The notes: a model not told the origin generated them from the letters alone. A stretch of DNA of 35,953 nt from Mycobacterium sp. 1245111.1 (GCF_001673405.1 NZ_LZLV01000129.1:1-35953); one strand, 5' to 3'; positions 7,023 to 15,611 are shown, numbered from the stretch's first letter. Numbers and translations are program-made.

Positions 7023-8426
7023 ATGGTTTTCGATTTCGCAGCACAGCCGCCGGAGCTCATCTCGGCCAAGATCTACTCGGGTCCGGGTGCCGAGTCGTTG
7101 CAGACCGCCGCGGCGGCCTGGGACGGTTTGGCCGGCGAATTGCAGTCGACCGCAGCCGATTTCCAGTCGGTGATCGACGGCTTGGTGAGCGGTGACTGGA
7201 CGGGTCCGTCGGCGGACGCCGCGGCCTCGGCCGCTGCGCCCTACGTGTCGTGGCTGTCGACCACGGCCGGCCAGGCCGAGCAAACCGCGAGCCAGGCCCG
7301 GGCCGCCGCCAGCGCGTACGAGACCGCGCTCGCGGCCACCGTGCCACCCGCGGAGATCGCGGCCAATCGCACCCAGTTGCTGTCGCTGTTGCCGGCCAAC
7401 ATCTTTGGTCAGTACAACGCGGCTATCGCGGCCCTCGAAGCGGAGTACGCGCAGTTCTGGGCCCAAGATGTCGCGGCGATCACCGGCTACGCGGGATCGT
7501 CGCAGGCGGCCACCACCGGCCTGGGCTCGTTCACCGAGGCACCGCAAACCACCAATCCCAGCGGCACGGCAGCGCAGGCCGCAGCGACCGCCGCTGCTGC
7601 ACCTACCGACCTGGAATCGATCCTCGAGCAGGCCGAGGCCACCGCAAGCAACTTCCTCAACCAGGTCACCGCGCTGAACGGCGATTACACCAAATTCATC
7701 ACCAACGCGCTGGGCACTATCCCCGGCGGGTCGACCCTGGCCACGACGTGGACCAACCTTTACTCCTTCATTTCCGGCGCCGGTAGCCAGGCCACGTGGA
7801 CCAACGTGGTCAACAGCACGACCGGCATGGGCATCTCGCAGTGGAAGAACTTCTTCATCTACCAGCCGTGGAGCCACGGCATCGGACTCGGTTCACTCGG
7901 CGCGGGATTGTCCTCGCCAGGGCACGCCGCCGGCCTGGGCGGGCTGGGCGCGCGCGCCGCAACCGCGGCGCTGGGTAGCGCGCAGACGGTGGGCAAGCTG
8001 TCGGTGCCACCGAGCTGGGCTGGGGCCACCCCGGCGATCCGGCTGGCCGCGACGTCGTTGCCGGACGGCGCGTTCGCCGCGACCGCCGCTCCGAGCATGG
8101 AGGTCCCGCTGAGCGCGCTGAACCAGGCCAGCCTCGGCAGCCTGGCTGGAGGCGCGCTGGGCAGCCCGGCGTCGCGAGTCGTGAGCTCGACGGGTGTCCG
8201 GGCCAAGGTGACCGCGCCGGCGCGCACCAAGGGACCCGTCCCGCTCGACAAGGTCATCGCGAAGCTGCAGGAATCGCCGGATGACGTCCAGCACTGGAAC
8301 GTCGACGAGGCCGGGCTCGACGACCTGGTCGCCAAGCTGTCGACGAAGCCCGGTATTCATGCCGTGCACCTGACCGATGGCAAAACCACCGCTGCGGTCG
8401 CGAAGGCCGCCAGCGAAACAGGTTAG
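7023..8426 (+). CDS. PPE family protein, SVP subfamily, with charged C-terminal extension (second of tandem pair)
   Basis: The 467-residue protein starts MVFDFAAQPPELISAKIY and closely resembles the upstream PPE protein. It has the DWTGPS turn in the PPE domain and the SVP signature GKLSVPPSW at about residues 322-331. After an SVP-type C-terminal segment there is a further ~70 residues (about 398-467) rich in Lys, Asp and Glu, which the upstream paralogue lacks. This tail looks like a small folded domain of unknown role. The start at 7023 has GGAG upstream, and the gene is in one transcript with the first PPE gene and probably the DUF732 gene. The function is otherwise unknown. Confidence 0.93.
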   Translation: MVFDFAAQPPELISAKIYSGPGAESLQTAAAAWDGLAGELQSTAADFQSVIDGLVSGDWTGPSADAAASAAAPYVSWLSTTAGQAEQTASQARAAASAYETALAATVPPAEIAANRTQLLSLLPANIFGQYNAAIAALEAEYAQFWAQDVAAITGYAGSSQAATTGLGSFTEAPQTTNPSGTAAQAAATAAAAPTDLESILEQAEATASNFLNQVTALNGDYTKFITNALGTIPGGSTLATTWTNLYSFISGAGSQATWTNVVNSTTGMGISQWKNFFIYQPWSHGIGLGSLGAGLSSPGHAAGLGGLGARAATAALGSAQTVGKLSVPPSWAGATPAIRLAATSLPDGAFAATAAPSMEVPLSALNQASLGSLAGGALGSPASRVVSSTGVRAKVTAPARTKGPVPLDKVIAKLQESPDDVQHWNVDEAGLDDLVAKLSTKPGIHAVHLTDGKTTAAVAKAASETG

Positions 8427-8467
8427 CCCGATAGAACTTCGAAAAAGCAACTCTCGAAGGAGGATTA

Positions 8468-8896
8468 ATGAAATCTTGGATCGCCATTCTGGGCGTATCG
8501 CTTGGACTCACGCTTGCCGCACCGGCCTATGCCGAGCCCGGTGTCGACGAGCCGGCCACCGACGAGAACAACGGCTCCTTTCTTGCTGACCTGAACAAGG
8601 TGGGCATCGGCTTCTCCGATCCGGCCCAGGCCGTCAGCGCCGGCCAGGCCGTGTGCGGTTGCCTCCACAACGGCATGGGCGGCCTGCACCTGATCCAGCA
8701 CCTGCAGGAGAGCAACCCTGCCCTCACCGAAAGCGGCGCCGCGCAGTTCGCGACGATCTCGGCCAAGGCGTACTGCCCGAAGCAACTCGAGGAAGCACAC
8801 GCGCCAGGCCACAAGTATCTGAAGGGCAACGCCCCCGGCAAGGGCACCGGAGACGGAGAGACGACCGTGCCCAAGGGTTCGGGCGGCGGCGACTAG
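8468..8896 (+). CDS. Secreted DUF732 family protein
   Basis: The protein has 142 residues. A Sec signal peptide (residues 1-22, ending AAPAYA) is followed by a mature helical domain with the DUF732 pattern: FLADLNKVGIGF, a VCGCL segment, and AKAYCP near residue 100, giving conserved cysteines likely to form a disulfide. The tail is Gly/Lys-rich. DUF732 is a family of small exported mycobacterial proteins without a known function. The ATG has a strong ribosome binding site (GGAGGA), and the gene lies 41 bases after the second PPE gene, so it is probably co-expressed with it. Its stop codon overlaps the stop of the convergent methyltransferase gene by the four bases CTAG. Confidence 0.88.
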   Translation: MKSWIAILGVSLGLTLAAPAYAEPGVDEPATDENNGSFLADLNKVGIGFSDPAQAVSAGQAVCGCLHNGMGGLHLIQHLQESNPALTESGAAQFATISAKAYCPKQLEEAHAPGHKYLKGNAPGKGTGDGETTVPKGSGGGD

Positions 8897-9717
8897 GCCT
8901 TGACCGCCTCCACGAAGTAACCGCGCGGCGCGTTGGGCACATCAGCCGGAACCGGCGGGTGTGCCCAACGTTTCCATGTGTTGCCAGGTACCGCCATGTC
9001 CGTCACGGCCGCGGTCCAGCCGTCTTTCACCAGCGCTGCGGGTGTGTCACTGCTGAAAACCCATGGCGCACCGAGCTTTTCCATGTACGCCAAGGTGGCG
9101 GCCGAGAATGGCGCCGCCAACAAGGCTGTACCGACGACGTCATACAGCAGCACCGAACCGGGCGCGGACAATCCGTCGACGCGCGCGAACAACCGATCGA
9201 CGTCCGGCGCGTGAAGGTACTGCAGCAATCCTTCAACCAACCAGGCCGTCGGTGTAGCGGGGTTAAACCCCTGCGCAGCAAGGCTCTTCGGCCAGTCGTC
9301 GGCGAGATCCACACCGACGGCCACACGTCGGCAGCGCGGCCGCTCCCCGGCCAGCCGCTCGTCCTTGATGGCGATCACGTGCGGCTGGTCGACCTCGAAC
9401 ACCGTCGTATCGTCACGCCACGGCAACCGATAAGAACGGGCGTCCATACCCGCGGCGAGGATCACCACCTGTGACAGGCCACCGGCGTGCGCTTTCAGGA
9501 GCGCCTCGTCGTAAAGCCTTGTGCGGACGACGATCGGCGCCGCGGGCTGACCGGTCGCTTCGTTCGCCTCGGCCAGCAGCCGGCGCCCGTCGTCGCCGGC
9601 CAACCGTGCGGCGTAGGGATCGTGGAAGAGTGCGTCGTTGCGCCGGGATTCTTCGGCCCGCATGGCCGCGACCAGTAGACCGGTGGTTGCGACTGCGTGT
9701 TTCGAGCTGTCCATCAC
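8893..9717 (-). CDS. LCM/Ppm1-type SAM-dependent methyltransferase
   Basis: The 274-residue protein has the pattern of the large mycobacterial class I methyltransferase family related to leucine carboxyl methyltransferase: the SAM-binding motif ILAAGMDARSYRLPW, the acidic loop EVDQPHV after the next strand, and the WLVEGLLQYL segment. These enzymes are numerous in mycobacteria and their substrates are mostly unknown. It starts four bases after the AraC-type regulator gene, so the two form a transcription unit, perhaps with the MarR gene further upstream. That arrangement suggests regulated expression in response to a small molecule. The 3' end overlaps the DUF732 gene convergently. Confidence 0.88.
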   Translation of the reverse strand: MMDSSKHAVATTGLLVAAMRAEESRRNDALFHDPYAARLAGDDGRRLLAEANEATGQPAAPIVVRTRLYDEALLKAHAGGLSQVVILAAGMDARSYRLPWRDDTTVFEVDQPHVIAIKDERLAGERPRCRRVAVGVDLADDWPKSLAAQGFNPATPTAWLVEGLLQYLHAPDVDRLFARVDGLSAPGSVLLYDVVGTALLAAPFSAATLAYMEKLGAPWVFSSDTPAALVKDGWTAAVTDMAVPGNTWKRWAHPPVPADVPNAPRGYFVEAVKA

Positions 9718-9721
9718 TCGA

Positions 9722-10567
9722 TCATCGGCCTACTGTTGCCCGTCGTCTTGGATATTTGTGCTCCGGCATGGCGGGGACATGGCTGGGCAACACCAGCCGC
9801 TGCTCGGTGTACTCCGACGGCGTCATACCGGTGAAAGACCGGAATTCCCGGACGAAGTGGGCCTGGTCGAAATAGCCGGCCTCGGCTGCCACCCGCGCTC
9901 CGCTCATCGACCCGAGCAACCGCAGCGAAGCCTGAAGGCGGCGAACGCGCGCATATGCCTTGGGCGACAGGCCGACTTCGGCGCGAAACAATGCGACCAA
10001 CCGCTTGGTGGTCATACCTACCAGGTGCCGGAGCTCGGCCATCCGAATCGACGGGTTGGCCTCGATCGCGGCGAGCGCGGCTGCCACACCGGGATGCCGT
10101 CGCACCGATGAGCATGGCTGCGAAAGCAGGAAGGCCTCCAGGATGCCGAACCGGGCCGCTGCAGTCGGGGCGTCAATCAACCGCTCGTGCAGCTCGATGC
10201 CGGCGGATCCCCAAATGTCGTCGAGGCCGATATAAGCATTCTCCAAGTCGCTCAACGGCATTCGCAAGAACGGGTATGCCCCGCCGGGCCGAAAATGAAC
10301 TGCCATCGCAGGCTGGCCGGCCGGCATCTCGGAGACGTAGGAGGCGGTGTGTGATCCGGTGATGAAGGCCGAGGGAACGGTTAGCCTCGTACTGCCGTCG
10401 GCCGCATAGAAATCGAGCTGCTGCCGCTCGCCCACGTCGATCACGAGCGTGACGGCGCCGCGTGGCAGCGCCCGACTGCGGTAATCGACAGGCGCGTGCC
10501 AATGCCCGATGATCTCGGTGCAGTCGGCCAACGCCGAGGCCGGCCGGCGTATGGATACGCCATCCAT
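9722..10567 (-). CDS. AraC family transcriptional regulator
   Basis: The protein has 281 residues. The N-terminal ~150 residues look like a beta-rich sensing domain of the type often found before AraC helix-turn-helix domains. The C-terminal ~100 residues hold two helix-turn-helix motifs: the first around MAELRHLVGMTTKRLVALF, the second around VAAEAGYFDQAHFVREF, followed by the family signature FTGMTPSEY. It is a DNA-binding regulator of unknown ligand. It lies immediately upstream of a methyltransferase gene (four-base gap) and 39 bases downstream of a MarR gene, all on the minus strand, so the methyltransferase is the likely target. Confidence 0.9.
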   Translation of the reverse strand: MDGVSIRRPASALADCTEIIGHWHAPVDYRSRALPRGAVTLVIDVGERQQLDFYAADGSTRLTVPSAFITGSHTASYVSEMPAGQPAMAVHFRPGGAYPFLRMPLSDLENAYIGLDDIWGSAGIELHERLIDAPTAAARFGILEAFLLSQPCSSVRRHPGVAAALAAIEANPSIRMAELRHLVGMTTKRLVALFRAEVGLSPKAYARVRRLQASLRLLGSMSGARVAAEAGYFDQAHFVREFRSFTGMTPSEYTEQRLVLPSHVPAMPEHKYPRRRATVGR

Positions 10568-10606
10568 GCAATCGACGATAGTGGCGGTGCTGTTGCCGAA
10601 CGGCAG

Positions 10607-11086
10607 TCAGGGCTCGCCGTCGATAAGGACGGTCGGCTCACCACCCGCGGTGGTGAAAGCGATCAGACCGCGCGCGAGGCCCCGGCGGTCGGCTATGGGC
10701 ATCTTCTCCACGATCCTCTCGATCTCCTTGCGCCGTCGCACCATCACTTCTCGCACGACCTTTCGCCCGCGGGGACTGAGCACCACCAGCAGCTCGCGCC
10801 GTGACGTCGGATGCGGACAGCGATCGATGAGTTCCGCCGCCACCAGTCGATCGACCATCCGGCCGGCCGCCGACGGCTTGACCTCCAGAAGCGCGGCCAA
10901 CGTGGCGAGGTTGATCGAGCCTTGATGCGACAGCGTCACCAAGACCCGAAACTGCGGAATCGTGAGGGTCTCGTCGACCATGGCGATGGAGCGCCCGGAA
11001 ATTCCCACCAGTAACCGGGACGCGGTCAGCAGCGCGTCGGTGATCGCATCTACCGAATCTCGCTGCGCTGCAACCCGATCAGACAC
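10607..11086 (-). CDS. MarR family transcriptional regulator
   Basis: The 159-residue protein has a winged helix-turn-helix: INLATLAALLEVKPSAAGRMVDRLVAAELIDR forms the recognition helices, and RRELLVVLSPRG forms the wing. MarR proteins bind as dimers to palindromes and respond to phenolics or oxidants. It is divergent from the DUF2231-Rieske/hemerythrin operon across a 267-base gap that contains a GGCAA-TGT-TTGCC palindrome, a usual MarR-type operator form. I infer that it controls itself and the divergent operon. It could also lead a minus-strand unit with the AraC and methyltransferase genes. The inducer is unknown. Confidence 0.9.
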   Translation of the reverse strand: MSDRVAAQRDSVDAITDALLTASRLLVGISGRSIAMVDETLTIPQFRVLVTLSHQGSINLATLAALLEVKPSAAGRMVDRLVAAELIDRCPHPTSRRELLVVLSPRGRKVVREVMVRRRKEIERIVEKMPIADRRGLARGLIAFTTAGGEPTVLIDGEP

Positions 11087-11205
11087 GGCTCCCCTCCCCC
11101 GACCGGCGACGTCCAGCCGTGCCCGTGGCGTGGCTGGATTCGTCGGATGTTAGCAGTGGCCACAGTGTTAGGCATCCACAATTTCTTCTGACGACTGTTT
11201 CTTGA

Positions 11206-11218
11206 GGCAATGTTTGCC
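11206..11218. promoter_or_regulatory. Palindrome in the MarR/Rieske divergent region
   Basis: GGCAA-TGT-TTGCC is a perfect 5+3+5 inverted repeat between the divergent MarR and DUF2231-Rieske genes, about 120 bases upstream of the MarR start. Its form is typical of MarR-family operators. Assignment to this MarR is inferred from proximity. Confidence 0.4.
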
Positions 11219-11260
11219 GCCCACACCTGTCGCCGATGTCACAGACCCCCCTGCATACTA

Positions 11261-11284
11261 TTACTATAGGCAACAGTTACTATA
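11261..11284 (+). promoter_or_regulatory. AT-rich direct repeat near the DUF2231-Rieske promoter
   Basis: TTACTATA occurs exactly twice, at 11261-11268 and 11277-11284, 16 bases apart start to start, in an AT-rich island within GC-rich DNA. The second copy continues as TATACGTTAT. It lies 70-90 bases upstream of the chosen start at 11354, so it probably contains the -10 region and an activator or repressor site. Confidence 0.4.
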
Positions 11285-11353
11285 CGTTATGGTGGATGGT
11301 CGGACAGTCCGAGCCCGACGCAGATGCCCCACGCAGATCAAGGAGTTGGTGCC

Positions 11354-12295
11354 ATGGTGGCTACGTCACGACGCACTGGTACTCGATTACGACGACTCGG
11401 GCCCGCGGCGCTCTCGGCGATAGGTCGACAGGCGTGGCTTGACCGCCCCAGTTATCGCCTGGAGCATCTCCTGAGCTTCGGCTACAACAGCTTGGGCAAC
11501 GCGCGTAACACCGTGATGAACGCGCTCAACGGCGTCTGGCTCGGCCATCCGGTGCATCCGCCGTTGGCATCGCTCACCAGCGGCGCGCTCGGTACGACGG
11601 TCGCGCTGGACGCGCTCAGCCTGGTGCCGATCCGGCCCAAGACCGAGACACAAGACGCGGCGCGATTTGCGCGGCGCTCGCTCGGAATCGGGATCCTGGC
11701 CAGCCTCGGCTCGGCAGTCACCGGCGTCACCGACTGGCAACACACCCACGAGAGCGATCGGCGGGTGGGCTTGGTGCATGGTCTGGTGAACGTGGCCGCG
11801 ACGGCGCTGTATGTCCAGTCGTGGCGGGACCGCGGACGGGGGCGACACGGTCGCGGCATTGCGCTCACCGCCCTGGGATACGCGATCACCCTCGGTGGCA
11901 GCTATCTCGGTGGAGCCCTGGTGTTCGAGTCGGGCATCGGGATCGACCGGTCCGGGCAGCGGCTGCGGACGAACGAGTGGACGTCGGTGCTGCCGGTGAA
12001 CAAGCTGAACGGCAAGCCGGTGCGTGTCGAAGTCGACGGCGTGGGCCTGGTGGTGTGTCAAACCGAGCCGGGAACGATCTCGGCCTTCGGTGAGTTCTGC
12101 CCGCATCTTGCCGCCCCGATGGCCGACGGCTGGGTGGATCGCGGCCGCCTCGTCTGCCCGTGGCACGGATCGTGGTTTGCCACCGAATCCGGCGACGTCG
12201 TGCGCGGGCCGGCGGCGGCACCGCTGCCGCGCTATCAGGCCAGGGTGGTCGACGGAATGATCGAAGTCCGTTCCGGCACAGGGCCGTCCCAGTGA
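11354..12295 (+). CDS. DUF2231 membrane domain fused to a Rieske [2Fe-2S] domain
   Basis: The protein has 313 residues. About 55-195 form a DUF2231-type membrane domain with several helices and the early motif GHPVHP. About 210-310 form a soluble Rieske ferredoxin domain with CPH (about 249-251) and CPWHGSWF (about 268-275). The ATG at 11354 is preceded by AAGGAG at eight bases, so the upstream in-frame ATG at 11324 is not preferred. The Rieske form is the ferredoxin type, without the extra disulfide cysteines. It probably passes electrons at the inner face of the membrane; the partner is unknown. Its stop overlaps the GTG start of a hemerythrin-like gene, suggesting an oxygen- or NO-related redox pair. 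Confidence 0.88.
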   Translation: MVATSRRTGTRLRRLGPAALSAIGRQAWLDRPSYRLEHLLSFGYNSLGNARNTVMNALNGVWLGHPVHPPLASLTSGALGTTVALDALSLVPIRPKTETQDAARFARRSLGIGILASLGSAVTGVTDWQHTHESDRRVGLVHGLVNVAATALYVQSWRDRGRGRHGRGIALTALGYAITLGGSYLGGALVFESGIGIDRSGQRLRTNEWTSVLPVNKLNGKPVRVEVDGVGLVVCQTEPGTISAFGEFCPHLAAPMADGWVDRGRLVCPWHGSWFATESGDVVRGPAAAPLPRYQARVVDGMIEVRSGTGPSQ

Positions 12296-12777
12296 ACGCC
12301 TACGACGTGCTCAAACAACACCACATCGTGCTGAAGGGCCTGGGCAAGAAGGTCAGCGCGGCGCCGCTCGGCAGCGACGAGCGTCGTGCGCTGCTCGACG
12401 ACATGCTGATCGAATTGGACATCCATTTCCGCATCGAGGATGACCTGTATTACCCGGCGCTCAACGCCGCCAGCACGCTGATTGCGATCGCGCACGCCGA
12501 ACATCGTCAGGTGATCGACCAGCTGTCGGTGCTGTTGAAGACCCCGCCGAATGCCCCTGGCTACGAAGCCGAATGGAACTCGTTCAAAACGGTGCTGGAG
12601 GCACACGCTGACGAGGAGGAGCGCGACATGATCCCGGCTCCGCTTGAGGTTCAGATCACCGCTGCCGAACTCGAGGCTCTCGGCGAGGCGATGTCCGCGC
12701 GGATCGAGCAGTACCGCGGGTCAGCGGTGCACCGCTTGCGCACCAAGGGCCGAGCGGCTCTGCTGCGCTCGCTTTAG
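12292..12777 (+). CDS. Hemerythrin-like HHE domain protein
   Basis: The 161-residue protein is a four-helix bundle with the HHE pattern: paired His in KQHHIVLKG near the N-terminus, HFRIEDDLYYP, AHAEHRQV and HADEEERDMIP, which provide His and carboxylate ligands for a di-iron site. Hemerythrin-like proteins of mycobacteria have been linked to peroxide and NO responses. The GTG start at 12292 overlaps the stop of the DUF2231-Rieske gene (GTGA), a strong sign of coupled translation and related function. A start further upstream would run through the Rieske gene in another frame and is rejected. The C-terminal 25 residues are basic. Confidence 0.88.
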   Translation: MNAYDVLKQHHIVLKGLGKKVSAAPLGSDERRALLDDMLIELDIHFRIEDDLYYPALNAASTLIAIAHAEHRQVIDQLSVLLKTPPNAPGYEAEWNSFKTVLEAHADEEERDMIPAPLEVQITAAELEALGEAMSARIEQYRGSAVHRLRTKGRAALLRSL

Positions 12778-12848
12778 GAGCGCGCGCCAGCGACCAAGGC
12801 GCGCATTCTCGCGCTGACGCCCGGCAGCTTGCCAGCACCACACGACAG

Positions 12849-12868
12849 TTACTAGGATGTCCTAGTAA
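12849..12868. promoter_or_regulatory. 20-bp palindromic operator upstream of mmsA
   Basis: TTACTAGGA (12849-12857), a two-base TG centre and TCCTAGTAA (12860-12868) form a perfect inverted repeat with nine-base arms. It ends 34 bases upstream of the chosen mmsA start, in the only gap before the mmsA-fadE9-mmsB operon. Length and symmetry suit a TetR-type repressor of catabolic genes. No such regulator gene is adjacent, so it would be encoded elsewhere. Confidence 0.6.
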
Positions 12869-12902
12869 ACGGTTTGCTTACTTTCCTATGTCCGAGGACG
12901 CC

Positions 12903-14423
12903 ATGACTTACAAGATTCCGCACTTCATCGACGGCCGCCGCAGCGACCTCTCGTCGACCCGGACCGCCGATGTGCTCAACCCCAGCACCGGCGAGGTGCA
13001 GGCGCAGGTGCTGCTGGCGTCGGCCGCCGACGTCGACACCGCGGTGGCCTCGGCCAAGAAGGCCCAGATCCAGTGGGCCGCGTTCAACCCGCAGCGCCGG
13101 GCCCGGGTGATGATGAAGTTCGTCGAGCTGGTCAACGCCAACATGGATGAGCTGGCCGAGCTTCTTTCCCTCGAGCACGGCAAGACCGTTCCCGACGCTC
13201 GCGGCGACATTCAGCGCGGGATCGAGGTCATCGAGTTCGCCATCGGCATCCCGCACCTGCTCAAGGGGGAGTTCACCGAAGGCGCCGGCACCGGTATCGA
13301 CGTCTACTCGATCCGCCAGCCGCTGGGCGTGGTCGCGGGCATCACCCCGTTCAACTTCCCGGCGATGATCCCGCTGTGGAAGGCGGGCCCGGCGTTGGCA
13401 TGCGGAAACGCCTTCATTCTCAAGCCTTCTGAGCGCGACCCGTCGGTGCCGGTGCGGCTGGCCGAGCTGTTCGGAGAGGCCGGCCTGCCCCCGGGCGTGT
13501 TTCAGGTGGTCCAGGGTGACAAGGAAGCCGTCGACGCGATCCTGCACCACCCGGACATCGAGGCGGTCGGCTTCGTCGGCAGCTCGGACATCGCGCAGTA
13601 CATCTACGAGACCGCGGCCGCGAACGGCAAGCGGTCACAGTGCTTCGGCGGCGCGAAGAACCACATGATCATCCTTCCGGACGCCGACCTCGACCAGGCC
13701 GTGGACGCGCTGATCGGCGCCGGCTACGGCAGCGCCGGTGAACGGTGCATGGCGATCAGCGTCGCCGTACCCGTCGGTGAAGAGACCGCAAACCGGTTGC
13801 GCAACAGGCTGGTTGAGCGCATCAACCAGCTACGCGTCGGGCACAGCCTCGACCCGAAGGCCGACTACGGCCCGCTGGTGACCGAGGCCGCGCTCAAGCG
13901 GGTGCGCGACTACATCGGCCAGGGCGTCGAGGCAGGCGCCGACCTGGTGGTCGACGGCCGTGAGCGCGCCACCGACGAACTCACCTTCGACGACCAGAGC
14001 CTGGAGAAGGGCTTTTTCATCGGGCCCACGCTGTTCGACAACGTCACCACCGACATGTCGATCTACACCGACGAGATCTTCGGCCCGGTGCTGTGCATCG
14101 TGCGCGCCCACGACTACGAAGACGCCCTGCGGTTGCCCACCGAACACGAATACGGCAACGGGGTCGCGATTTTCACCCGTGACGGCGATGCCGCCCGCGA
14201 CTTCGTGTCGCGCGTGCAGGTGGGCATGGTCGGCGTCAACGTGCCGATCCCGGTGCCGGTGGCCTACCACACGTTCGGCGGCTGGAAGCGGTCCGGCTTC
14301 GGCGATCTCAACCAGCACGGCCCCGCATCGATCCAGTTCTACACCAAGGTCAAGACCGTGACGGAGCGCTGGCCGTCCGGCATCAAGGATGGCGCGGAGT
14401 TCACCATCCCGACGATGAAGTAG
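12903..14423 (+). CDS. mmsA: Methylmalonate-semialdehyde dehydrogenase (CoA-acylating)
   Basis: The 506-residue protein matches M. tuberculosis MmsA (Rv0753c) as I recall it almost throughout. It converts methylmalonate semialdehyde (or malonate semialdehyde), NAD+ and CoA to propionyl-CoA (or acetyl-CoA) in the last step of valine breakdown. Aldehyde dehydrogenase landmarks are present: the NAD-binding GITPFNFPAMIPLWK region, GFVGSSDIAQ, and catalytic Cys282 in GERCMA. The ATG at 12903 has GAGGA just upstream and gives the family's usual start, MTYKIPHFIDG; the in-frame ATG at 12888 has no ribosome binding site. It heads an operon with an acyl-CoA dehydrogenase and MmsB and is preceded by a 20-bp palindrome. 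Confidence 0.95.
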   Translation: MTYKIPHFIDGRRSDLSSTRTADVLNPSTGEVQAQVLLASAADVDTAVASAKKAQIQWAAFNPQRRARVMMKFVELVNANMDELAELLSLEHGKTVPDARGDIQRGIEVIEFAIGIPHLLKGEFTEGAGTGIDVYSIRQPLGVVAGITPFNFPAMIPLWKAGPALACGNAFILKPSERDPSVPVRLAELFGEAGLPPGVFQVVQGDKEAVDAILHHPDIEAVGFVGSSDIAQYIYETAAANGKRSQCFGGAKNHMIILPDADLDQAVDALIGAGYGSAGERCMAISVAVPVGEETANRLRNRLVERINQLRVGHSLDPKADYGPLVTEAALKRVRDYIGQGVEAGADLVVDGRERATDELTFDDQSLEKGFFIGPTLFDNVTTDMSIYTDEIFGPVLCIVRAHDYEDALRLPTEHEYGNGVAIFTRDGDAARDFVSRVQVGMVGVNVPIPVPVAYHTFGGWKRSGFGDLNQHGPASIQFYTKVKTVTERWPSGIKDGAEFTIPTMK

Positions 14424-14431
14424 TCCAGGCG

Positions 14432-15598
14432 ATGGAATTGTTTGGTCTGGACGACGACGAACGGGTCATCACCGAGACGGCCGCGGCATTCGCCGCCAAG
14501 AAGATCGCCCCGTTCGCGCTGGAATGGGATGCGGCACACCACTTCCCGATCGACGAGCTGCGCGAGGCCGCCGGTCTGGGGATGGCCGCGATCTACTGCC
14601 GCGACGACGTCGGCGGTAGTGCGCTGCGCCGGCTCGACGGGGTGCGGATCTTCGAGCAACTCGCGATGGCCTGCCCGACGATCGCCGCGTTCCTGTCGAT
14701 CCACAACATGTGCGCGTGGATGATCGACGCGTTCGGCACCGACGAGCAACGCAAAGCCTGGGTGCCGCGACTGGCGTCGATGGACGCCATCGCCAGCTAC
14801 TGCCTGACCGAACCCGGAGCCGGTTCGGACGCCGGCGCGTTGAGCACCAAGGCGGTCAAGCAGGGCGGTGACTATGTGCTCGACGGCGTCAAGCAGTTCA
14901 TCTCGGGCGCGGGCACCTCGGACGTCTACGTGGTGATGGCGCGGACGGGATCCGGCGGCCCCCGCGGCATCTCGGCGTTCATCGTCGAAAAGGGCACGGC
15001 GGGACTGAGTTTCGGTGCACACGAAGAGAAGATGGGCTGGCACGCGCAACCGACCGCGCAGGTCATCCTCGACGGGGTGCGCGTCCCGGCCGACGCGATG
15101 CTCGGCGGCGCCGACGGCGAAGGCAGCGGCTTCGGCATCGCGATGAACGGTCTCAACGGTGGCCGGATCAACATCGCCGCGTGCTCACTCGGCGGTGCGC
15201 AGGCCGCCTACGACAAGGCCGCCAACTACGTCGCGCATCGTGAGGCGTTCGGCGCTCCCCTTATCGACGAACCCACCATCCGCTTCACCCTGGCCGATAT
15301 GGCCACCGCGCTGGAGACGTCGCGACTGATGTTGTGGCGGGCCGCCGCCGCGCTGGACGGCCACGCCGACGACAAGGTCGAGCTCTGCGCGATGGCCAAA
15401 CGGTATGTCACCGACTCGTGCTTCGACGTCGCGGACAAGGCGCTGCAGCTGCACGGCGGCTACGGCTATCTTCGCGAGTACGGCATGGAGAAGATCGTGC
15501 GCGACCTCCGGGTGCACCGCATTCTGGAGGGCACCAACGAAATCATGCGGGTGGTCGTCGGCCGAGCCGAAGCCGCCCGGATCCGCGCCAGCGCCTAG
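14432..15598 (+). CDS. fadE9: Acyl-CoA dehydrogenase, FadE9-like (probable isobutyryl-CoA dehydrogenase)
   Basis: The 388-residue FAD flavoprotein has the acyl-CoA dehydrogenase signatures YCLTEPGAGSDAG, QLHGGYGYLREYGMEKIVRD and RILEGTNEIMR. In the last motif the first Glu (366) sits at the position of the catalytic base of medium-chain acyl-CoA dehydrogenase. Its place eight bases after mmsA and 13 before mmsB, as in M. tuberculosis Rv0751c-Rv0753c, points to valine breakdown, where it would oxidise isobutyryl-CoA to methacrylyl-CoA. Substrate specificity is inferred from context. Starting MELFGLDDDERVI gives normal family length. No anomaly was seen. Confidence 0.92.
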   Translation: MELFGLDDDERVITETAAAFAAKKIAPFALEWDAAHHFPIDELREAAGLGMAAIYCRDDVGGSALRRLDGVRIFEQLAMACPTIAAFLSIHNMCAWMIDAFGTDEQRKAWVPRLASMDAIASYCLTEPGAGSDAGALSTKAVKQGGDYVLDGVKQFISGAGTSDVYVVMARTGSGGPRGISAFIVEKGTAGLSFGAHEEKMGWHAQPTAQVILDGVRVPADAMLGGADGEGSGFGIAMNGLNGGRINIAACSLGGAQAAYDKAANYVAHREAFGAPLIDEPTIRFTLADMATALETSRLMLWRAAAALDGHADDKVELCAMAKRYVTDSCFDVADKALQLHGGYGYLREYGMEKIVRDLRVHRILEGTNEIMRVVVGRAEAARIRASA

Positions 15599-15611
15599 GA
15601 GGGCCAGAGCA

